NCBI GenBank assembly: GCA_021107495.1
Contig: JAIOSR010000285.1
Location: 1 to 5,575 of the forward strand
Direction of reading: 5' to 3'
DNA length: 5,575 nucleotides
Source: Desulfobacterales bacterium
GTDB lineage: Bacteria > Desulfobacterota > DSM-4660 > Desulfatiglandales > Desulfatiglandaceae
How positions within the stretch are numbered: position 1 is the stretch's first letter; each line of letters opens with the position of its first letter. Under the pieces are notes generated by a model. The model searched no databases and was not told the origin of the DNA. It was given only the letters and a program-made list of their open reading frames with translations. Positions 1 to 4,260 of the stretch are shown here, one piece after another. The position numbers and the translations under genes were made by a program.

Positions 1-981
1 CAGCGGGACCTTTCCTCCGCCGCCCGGCAGATCAATGGCAAAATGCGGCACGCAAAGACCGGACGTGTGGCCCTGCAGTCCGGACATGATTTTCAACCCC
101 TGGCTCAATGGGGTCCAGAAATGTGATGTCCCTTTTGCCAGGTCGGCTTGGAACAGATAATAGGGTCTGACCCGGATTGTCAAGAGTTTCCGCATTAAAT
201 CCTTCATGATTGCCATGTCATCGTTGACCCCTTTGAGAAGTACGGTCTGGCATCCTAAGGGGATGCCCGCATCAACGAGTCTTCGACAGGCAAGACCGGC
301 CTCCGGTGTTATTTCCCGGGGATGGTTAAAATGAGTGTTTATATAAAGTGGATGAAATTTTTTCAAAATGTTTGTCAGCCGGGACGTAATCCTCTGCGGC
401 AGGGTACATGGAACCCTGGTGCCGATGCGGATGATCTCCACATGGGACATCTTGCGCAGTTCACTCAGGATTCCAAAGAGTTCCTTATTCCCAAGCAGGA
501 GCGGGTCTCCCCCTGAAAGGAGGACATCTCTTATCTCCTTGTTGCTTCGAATATAGGAAAGCCCTTCCCTGATTGTTTCTTTGGTCACCATGGAAGCTCG
601 CCCGACTTTCCTCTTGCGGTTGCAGAACCTGCAATACATGGCACAGCGGGAAGATATGAGAAAGAGGACCCGATCCGGATACCGGTGGGTCAGGCCCGGA
701 ACCGGAGAAAGCCCCTCTTCATTCAACGGATCTTCCAGGCCGGCTTGATTCGTTATTTCCCGCATGTCGGGAATACACTGTCTGTATATTGCATCCCCCT
801 TCCGTCTGATCAGTCCGAGATAGTAGGGGTTTACGAGCATGGGGTACCGGGCAGTCACCTCACTAAGCCCTGCCCCATCTATTTCAAAAGAGGCAGGCAG
901 GAAATCAGGTCTGGTGATGCTTTGAGAGAGGACCTGTTTCCATGATGCCTCTGTATTTCCTGTTATTACGTTCTCACTCAA
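1..981 (-). CDS. kamA: Lysine 2,3-aminomutase-like radical SAM enzyme (KamA family), C-terminus cut by window edge
   Basis: The frame is open from 981 to the left edge, giving 327 residues. The family is about 400-420 residues, so roughly the last 75-90 are outside. The radical SAM cluster motif CAMYCRFC is at residues 113-120 (Cys113, 117, 120), followed by NRKRKVG; Arg122 matches the substrate-carboxylate arginine of lysine 2,3-aminomutase. SGGDP is at 156-160 and QTVLLKGVND at 245-254. The C-terminal part shows RPYYLFQADL (272-281) and a DLPGGGGK stretch (317-324), where Lys324 matches the PLP-binding lysine. Asp280 and Asp317 align with the two aspartates (293 and 330 in the clostridial enzyme) that bind the side-chain amine of lysine and are changed in glutamate 2,3-aminomutase. 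Conversion of L-lysine to beta-lysine using SAM, a 4Fe-4S cluster and PLP is therefore the best guess; the protein should be cytosolic. The start is TTG at 981-979 with AGGAG (988-992) 6 nt upstream; no in-frame ATG lies before the conserved YPMLVNPYY block. The neighbouring membrane gene ends 48 nt upstream. The partner gene that would show the fate of beta-lysine is not visible. Confidence 0.9.
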   Translation of the reverse strand, partial: MSENVITGNTEASWKQVLSQSITRPDFLPASFEIDGAGLSEVTARYPMLVNPYYLGLIRRKGDAIYRQCIPDMREITNQAGLEDPLNEEGLSPVPGLTHRYPDRVLFLISSRCAMYCRFCNRKRKVGRASMVTKETIREGLSYIRSNKEIRDVLLSGGDPLLLGNKELFGILSELRKMSHVEIIRIGTRVPCTLPQRITSRLTNILKKFHPLYINTHFNHPREITPEAGLACRRLVDAGIPLGCQTVLLKGVNDDMAIMKDLMRKLLTIRVRPYYLFQADLAKGTSHFWTPLSQGLKIMSGLQGHTSGLCVPHFAIDLPGGGGKVPL

Positions 982-987
982 TACTTA

Positions 988-992
988 CTCCT
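988..992 (-). promoter_or_regulatory. Ribosome binding site deciding the TTG start of kamA
   Basis: AGGAG on the minus strand, 6 nt before TTG at 981-979. It is the only strong Shine-Dalgarno match near the N-terminus. An ATG close downstream (in the context TCATGG) is out of frame and soon meets a stop, which supports the TTG start. Confidence 0.7.
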
Positions 993-1027
993 AAAAAGCC
1001 TTCAGCGTTAAGCTTTCAGCATTCTGA
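993..1027. repeat. Degenerate 7-bp tandem repeat between the membrane gene and kamA
   Basis: On the plus strand the gap reads as consecutive heptamers AAAAAGC, CTTCAGC, GTTAAGC, TTTCAGC and ATTCTGA. The three central units share the pattern NTTMAGC and the flanking ones are decayed. The tract fills most of the 48-nt gap and abuts the kamA ribosome binding site. A second tract with the same period and a similar unit lies at 4047-4081. Function is unknown. Confidence 0.5.
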
Positions 1028-1029
1028 GA

Positions 1030-1968
1030 CTAATTTTTGATCGTAAGGGCCTTTAACTGCTGTTCCAGGACATTTGAGATGTTGGTTCCGAGTAAATATC
1101 CGGTAAACCTTATGAGGCCCCAAAGAACAAGAACGGGTATTACAATAGTTTGAAGGACAAACACAATTATCAGGTTGATAGTGTAAGTAACACTATGAGA
1201 CACCGCATCCTTTAAAAGGGCAAGTCTGTGTCTTATATTAGCGGTTTCTTTTGCATCCTTGTACATTCTGTTCAGTCCATCCCAGAATCCTGACTCACCA
1301 GGCCTGTTTTCAGTATCCTGCTCAAGTAGATTAGGATTCTTTATCTCACGTTTGATCTCTTCCAACGATTCAGTTGACTTCAGATATTTTTCTTTTAAAA
1401 AAAGGTCATAAACCTCATCGCTTATGATTGCGACTGCTGGTATGCAAAACCTTATCACAATAGATACCAATACCATTTTATACCCCAGACTCATGAAATT
1501 GACGCGTGAAAAACGGGGCACCCATATTCCGATGAGGCAAACAAACATGGAAAAGGTTAGCAAAATCTTGAAACCGAACCAGATCCCCACTTCCATAAAT
1601 ATCTTTTGAATACCTAAAGAGGTGGTGCTGATCAACATTATCCACGAAAACCGTTCGATTAAATCGTTGATCGGATCAAGTATTTCACCAAGACCGAATG
1701 CAACGCCAAAACCGGCAGGGGTAACGGCAAGCTTAGTATCCTGGACCACGGAAATGACACCGTTAATTGCCCTCGCTATTGCAAAGGCATATACGGCCCT
1801 TTTGAGCGTTTCACTGAAATATTGACTCCCCCTGTCATCTATTTTTTTTACGTATGTCATTTTGAGCAACGCATCGAGAGCGGCAGTACTCGACATGATC
1901 CCGATGAAAACAAAGATGAGGCTTATGGCTATTTTTTTCCTTGTCCCTGGCGATAGCATGTTTTTCAT
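1030..1968 (-). CDS. Uncharacterised multi-pass inner-membrane protein, 312 residues
   Basis: I do not recognise a named family with confidence. By eye there is an N-terminal hydrophobic segment at about residues 13-35, a cluster of hydrophobic stretches at about 107-125, 127-149 and 163-184, and a long C-terminal one at about 262-288, so four to five membrane spans are likely. Between spans 1 and 2 (about 36-106) is a region with the conserved-looking stretch at 84-109, which includes PAGFGVAFGLGEILDP and ends DLIERFSW. A charged, probably soluble, helical loop (about 190-258, rich in Glu, Lys and Arg) lies between spans 4 and 5. The start is ATG at 1968-1966 with GAGG about 8 nt upstream; an in-frame ATG three codons later is an alternative. 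No catalytic motif, cysteine cluster or nucleotide-binding loop is seen. The gene follows a 262-nt gap and precedes kamA by 48 nt on the same strand, so co-transcription with kamA is possible. A transport, sensing or envelope role cannot be told apart from sequence alone. Confidence 0.8.
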   Translation of the reverse strand: MKNMLSPGTRKKIAISLIFVFIGIMSSTAALDALLKMTYVKKIDDRGSQYFSETLKRAVYAFAIARAINGVISVVQDTKLAVTPAGFGVAFGLGEILDPINDLIERFSWIMLISTTSLGIQKIFMEVGIWFGFKILLTFSMFVCLIGIWVPRFSRVNFMSLGYKMVLVSIVIRFCIPAVAIISDEVYDLFLKEKYLKSTESLEEIKREIKNPNLLEQDTENRPGESGFWDGLNRMYKDAKETANIRHRLALLKDAVSHSVTYTINLIIVFVLQTIVIPVLVLWGLIRFTGYLLGTNISNVLEQQLKALTIKN

Positions 1969-2230
1969 TCCCGGTCCCTCATGTTCAGATCAAAGGTCGG
2001 CTATTATTAATCAAAGCGTACTATTCTTTGCAATCCAAAATCCCCCCTGGCCCCCTTTAGAAAAGGGGAGGGAGCCTTAACCTCCCCCTTTATTAAAGGG
2101 GGGTTGAGGGGAATTTTTTTTGAGAGTAACCTATTCAAATGCAAACTATTAAATGCTCCCCGTAATAACTGCCGGATAATGATGTTGAGTAACATAGATC
2201 ACGGAACCCTGTTTTTCAAGGAATTCGGCT
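1969..2230. other. Intergenic region between WbqC-family and membrane-protein genes
   Basis: This 262-nt gap separates two minus-strand genes. Its centre is the nested inverted repeat at 2037-2120. The part from 2121 to 2230, just after the WbqC-family stop codon, has no clear hairpin with a T-run of its own. The part from 1969 to 2036 would hold any promoter for the membrane gene. The best match I see there on the minus strand is TTGCAA followed, after an over-long 19-nt spacer, by AATAAT, which is too weak to call. The reading frames crossing this gap translate the repeat and look spurious. Confidence 0.6.
2037..2120. repeat. Nested GC-rich inverted repeat (REP/MITE-like), possible bidirectional terminator
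   Basis: Two small palindromes, 2051-2068 (CCCCCTTTAGAAAAGGGG) and 2084-2102 (CCCCCTTTATTAAAGGGGG, perfect around a central T), lie 15 nt apart. They sit inside larger inverted arms: AAAATCCCCCCTGG starting at 2037 pairs imperfectly with the GAGGGGAATTTTTTTT end at about 2106-2120. The whole element can fold either as one long hairpin or as two short ones. The plus-strand transcript ends in a run of eight T, and the minus-strand one in GGGGGGATTTT, so it could end transcription in either direction after the WbqC operon. This CCCCCTTTA/TAAAGGGGG style of element is, from general experience, dispersed in many Desulfobacterota and other environmental genomes. No transposase or clear target-site duplication is visible. 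Confidence 0.75.
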
Positions 2231-2917
2231 TTACGCCTTTTTAAGAATTTCCCGAGCCTTTGGTCCGCAGTTGAAAAGGAGATCAAAGGCGGAGAGGTTC
2301 GGGACAAATGCCCCCCACAACTGCGGGTAGACGGGATAACGGGGGTTAATAAATTGAAGCTCGATTCCCGCCTCTTGAAATGCTGTTTTATCCAAGTATT
2401 TTCTCGCCCCGCTCCGGGCCAGGAAATGAGAAGCCCCTAATTTCCTGCACACTTCGACCGAAAGACGTGGTTCCTTTGCGTCAATACCCAGTTCCGACAG
2501 CAACAGTACTTTAGCGGAAATTTCCAGATGTTTCATAAGATGCTTGATGATATTCAAATTGAGGTCCACTAATCTTTCGGGTATCCCTGTGAAAACCGCT
2601 TCCAAAAACGGCAGGTGGTCCTCGAAAAAGGGGGCCTTTGCATATGCCGTTCTCAGACTTTCCAGGTGCTTTTTTGCCCAGCGTCCCTCGCGGCAGATTC
2701 TTACCTCATTGATTTTCTGAAATCCAAGGCCCTTCTTCCACACCGGGATGGTCATCCACAAGGTCCCCTGGTCGTTTTTAAAGCGGTTTCTGGCCAACCA
2801 GGTCGTCCCGCGGGGAAACTGGACAGAATCCATGAATACAATAATATTTGAATGAACGGCCTTTGAAAAAAAGCCGGCAAAGGGGGCAAAGTATGGTTGA
2901 TAGGCTGAAACGATCAT
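2231..2917 (-). CDS. WbqC-family protein
   Basis: The 228-residue product matches the WbqC-like family in length and motif order. QPYF is near the N-terminus (7-10), followed by a hydrophobic stretch ending FMDSVQFPRG (28-37) and W40 with RNRFK (43-47). WMTIPV is at 54-59, a W..KH motif at 80-84, GASHFLARSGARKYLD at 161-176 and LSAFDLLFNCGP at 208-219. Members are often found in O-antigen and polysaccharide clusters, but to my knowledge no reaction is firmly established, so I give no enzyme name. The protein is probably cytosolic; no signal peptide or membrane span is seen. I chose ATG at 2917-2915 because the family usually starts just before the IVxxYQPYF-like block. A TTG directly in front would add one residue. 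There is no good Shine-Dalgarno. The upstream gene stops 13 nt before the ATG, so translation may depend on coupling. It is the last gene of the apparent three-gene operon, with no glycosyltransferase beside it. Confidence 0.85.
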   Translation of the reverse strand: MIVSAYQPYFAPFAGFFSKAVHSNIIVFMDSVQFPRGTTWLARNRFKNDQGTLWMTIPVWKKGLGFQKINEVRICREGRWAKKHLESLRTAYAKAPFFEDHLPFLEAVFTGIPERLVDLNLNIIKHLMKHLEISAKVLLLSELGIDAKEPRLSVEVCRKLGASHFLARSGARKYLDKTAFQEAGIELQFINPRYPVYPQLWGAFVPNLSAFDLLFNCGPKAREILKKA

Positions 2918-2930
2918 CAATCGGTAATGC

Positions 2931-3329
2931 TCATGATTCGGAAAAAAGATGAGGTTTTTGGGCTTTCAGTTCCCTGTTTTTTGACAAAACCAGTTTGCGC
3001 GCAAAGTCCGGATGGGACAGGTATTTGAGGACGCTTTCCTTTAGCCTTTCCACGTTCTCCCGGAATACCTCCCGTTTCTTATTTTTATCCACAAAAAACT
3101 TTTCCTGGATATACCTGTATGAGATTTTCCGCCCAAATGTATCTTTGAGTATGGCAAGTATTTTTTCTTTGTCGGGCAAGGTTTCAAGGTGCTCTATTGT
3201 AATGGGAACATTTATCCGGGCTTCCACACTGACCAGCCACCTGTCACCGGCTATAACACGGCTCAGGTCCCAAATTTCAAGATCGAGGTCGTTGTCCAGC
3301 TTGATTGTTTCAAAGAGTTTTTCAGACAT
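2931..3329 (-). CDS. Hypothetical protein, 132 residues
   Basis: I do not recognise this family. The N-terminal half (about 1-45) looks like beta strands and contains LDLEIWDLSRVIAGDRWLV (15-33) followed by EARINVPI (36-43). The C-terminal half is strongly charged and probably helical (about 52-122), rich in Lys, Arg and Glu, with SYRYIQEKFFV at 70-80. There is no signal peptide, membrane segment, cysteine cluster or known catalytic motif, so a small soluble cytosolic protein is likely. ATG at 3329-3327 is preceded by AAGGAG with a 5-nt gap, a strong ribosome binding site that supports both the start and the gene. It sits 31 nt after the DUF3786-like gene and 13 nt before the WbqC-family gene on the same strand, so it probably shares their transcript. 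The overlapping plus-strand frames are shadows. Confidence 0.8.
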   Translation of the reverse strand: MSEKLFETIKLDNDLDLEIWDLSRVIAGDRWLVSVEARINVPITIEHLETLPDKEKILAILKDTFGRKISYRYIQEKFFVDKNKKREVFRENVERLKESVLKYLSHPDFARKLVLSKNRELKAQKPHLFSES

Positions 3330-3334
3330 CAGGG

Positions 3335-3340
3335 CTCCTT
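3335..3340 (-). promoter_or_regulatory. Strong ribosome binding site of the 132-residue protein gene
   Basis: AAGGAG on the minus strand, 5 nt before ATG at 3329-3327. It lies in the 31-nt gap after the upstream gene and supports independent, efficient translation of an otherwise unrecognised ORF. Confidence 0.75.
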
Positions 3341-3360
3341 AGTATGCATGATGAAAATAA

Positions 3361-3978
3361 TTATTCTTGTTCAGCAAGAAGATACTCAATAATTTTCCTG
3401 GAAGTGTACTCAGCCACATCGGCAAGTCCGTCTAACGGCATAAAGGATAGGGCATTGGCGGAAAAAAGACAAGTGGCAGAGGCCGGAAACTCATCGTCCG
3501 GCAGATAAAAGATATAACAGAGGGCTATTTTGGGCAGGGGAAAGAGGATAAACGAAAAATCACCGCTCACCCCGGGCGGGCCATCCAGGCCATCAAAGAT
3601 TGTCTTTATGTTTTCCTGTTTTTCCCGAATCGAAAGGACATGGGGAACCAGAACCCTTTCGCTGTTTGCGCTGAATGCCCCCTGATAGGGCATGCTGCCC
3701 GGGAAATCTTTAAAGGCCTTGAGAGGTTCGATCTGTACCTGATAGGGACCGGCGTGGACTGCATAGAGAGAAATCAGAAGTCCCTTCGGGTCCACAACGG
3801 TTTGGCCGGACAAGGTTATCGCATCGGGACCAATACGGCAATCCTCTCCAAAGGCCCTGAAACCCAAACCATCGCCCTTTGACTCCGACGCGAGGCATGT
3901 TTCCACATCTTCACGGGGTAATTGAGCATAAAATCCGGATAGGTTTTCACGAATGATCTTCTCGTAATTTGTGCTCAC
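3361..3978 (-). CDS. DUF3786-like protein, 205 residues
   Basis: Length and layout resemble DUF3786, a family of unknown function seen mainly in anaerobes such as Desulfobacterota. Supporting stretches are DPKGLLISLYAVHAG (63-77), a DFPGSMPYQGAF block (91-102) and the C-terminal FILFPLPKIALCYIFYLPDDEFP (143-165). After that comes LFSANALSFMPLDGLADV (171-188), which fits the family pattern of a hydrophobic strand, an acidic 'DDEFP' turn and a final 'PLDxL' helix. There are three cysteines (29, 47, 154 and a fourth at 170, thus four in all) but no CxxC cluster, and no signal peptide. The start is GTG at 3978-3976 with AGGAG (3988-3992) 9 nt upstream; no better ATG is in frame nearby. It is the first gene of the apparent operon with the 132-residue and WbqC-family genes and is divergent from glgA across 282 nt. 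The family assignment is from memory of motifs and not from a search. The function is unknown. Confidence 0.8.
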   Translation of the reverse strand: MSTNYEKIIRENLSGFYAQLPREDVETCLASESKGDGLGFRAFGEDCRIGPDAITLSGQTVVDPKGLLISLYAVHAGPYQVQIEPLKAFKDFPGSMPYQGAFSANSERVLVPHVLSIREKQENIKTIFDGLDGPPGVSGDFSFILFPLPKIALCYIFYLPDDEFPASATCLFSANALSFMPLDGLADVAEYTSRKIIEYLLAEQE

Positions 3979-3987
3979 GCGAAATAT

Positions 3988-3992
3988 CTCCT
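3988..3992 (-). promoter_or_regulatory. Ribosome binding site deciding the GTG start of the DUF3786-like gene
   Basis: AGGAG on the minus strand, 9 nt before GTG at 3978-3976. It is the best Shine-Dalgarno near the N-terminus and favours the GTG over any internal start. Confidence 0.7.
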
Positions 3993-4046
3993 AACATTTG
4001 CAGGTGTCATGTTTCGTCATTAAATTGTCATCTCGATCTTTCAAAC

Positions 4047-4081
4047 CCTGCGCCTTGCGCCTTAAGCCCTGAGCCCGGGCC
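4047..4081. repeat. Degenerate 7-bp tandem repeat upstream of the DUF3786 operon
   Basis: The plus strand reads as five consecutive heptamers: CCTGCGC, CTTGCGC, CTTAAGC, CCTGAGC and a decayed CCGGGCC. The first four fit CYTRMGC-like variation around a constant C, T and GC frame. The unit resembles that of the tract at 993-1027; both contain a TTAAGC heptamer. It lies 69 nt upstream of the GTG start, inside the likely promoter or leader of the minus-strand operon. Confidence 0.6.
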
Positions 4082-4203
4082 TATACAGCATTTTCGAGGG
4101 GCTACAGACCAAATGCCTTAAATCAACTGATCCCTTATAAAAGACAAGCTATCACACCAATTGACCGCAAAGCAAGCCTTGCCCTGGATATCAAAATTCC
4201 CTA

Positions 4204-4231
4204 TTGATTAAAAAAATCAAGAGGATATAAT
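4204..4231 (+). promoter_or_regulatory. Sigma-70-type promoter of glgA
   Basis: The -35 element is TTGATT (4204-4209, 4 of 6 consensus bases) and the -10 is TATAAT (4226-4231, 6 of 6), with a 16-nt spacer in an A/T-rich stretch. Transcription would start near 4238, leaving a leader of only about 23 nt that is nearly all ribosome binding site. This argues against a long regulatory leader for glgA. The -35 is also the left half of a dyad, TTGATT-AAAAA-AATCAA (4204-4220), which could be a regulator site or just A/T-rich chance. Confidence 0.6.
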
Positions 4232-4240
4232 AATAAACAA

Positions 4241-4247
4241 GAGGAGG
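4241..4247 (+). promoter_or_regulatory. Ribosome binding site of glgA, unusually far from the ATG
   Basis: GAGGAGG is a near-perfect Shine-Dalgarno but lies 13 nt before ATG at 4261. An in-frame TTG at 4258-4260 would be 10 nt away, so TTG could be the true start, adding one residue. I kept ATG because the family begins shortly before the xxVLxxASE block. Confidence 0.6.
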
Positions 4248-4260
4248 ATAACAGAGATTG

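Larger units (their letters stand above)
3979..4260. other. Divergent intergenic region between the DUF3786 operon and glgA
   Basis: This 282-nt gap must hold promoters for both directions. It contains the period-7 repeat at 4047-4081 and the glgA promoter at 4204-4231. For the minus-strand operon I see only a weak candidate, TTGGTG (4160-4155) and TATAAG (4139-4134), with a short 15-nt spacer. No tRNA, riboswitch or small ORF with a convincing ribosome binding site is seen. Confidence 0.6.

Noticed and set aside
322..945. Plus-strand frames of 62-86 residues opposite kamA
   Set aside because: They lie antisense to a gene whose protein is clearly conserved over the whole span, so they are shadows.
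993..1027. The short repeats as a CRISPR array
   Set aside because: Units are 7 bp, directly adjacent and degenerate, with no spacers and no cas genes, so they are simple tandem repeats.
1993..2035. Possible promoter TTGCAA / AATAAT for the membrane protein gene
   Set aside because: The 19-nt spacer and mediocre -35 match make it no better than chance in A/T-rich DNA.
1424..2080. Plus-strand frames of 61-72 residues opposite the membrane protein gene
   Set aside because: They are antisense to a longer ORF with coherent hydrophobic segments and lack their own ribosome binding sites or protein-like features.
2007..2195. 62-residue minus-strand frame across the intergenic inverted repeat
   Set aside because: Its peptide (NPPLIKGE, PFLKGARGDFG) is simply the translated GC-rich repeat, a well-known spurious ORF type, and there is no supporting ribosome binding site.
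2995..3342. 115-residue plus-strand frame opposite the 132-residue gene
   Set aside because: It is Ser/Arg/Leu-rich low-complexity antisense translation. The minus-strand gene has the strong ribosome binding site and operon context.
4134..4160. Possible minus-strand promoter TTGGTG / TATAAG for the DUF3786 operon
   Set aside because: The spacer is only 15 nt and the -35 is poor, so it is mentioned as a weak candidate and not called as a feature.
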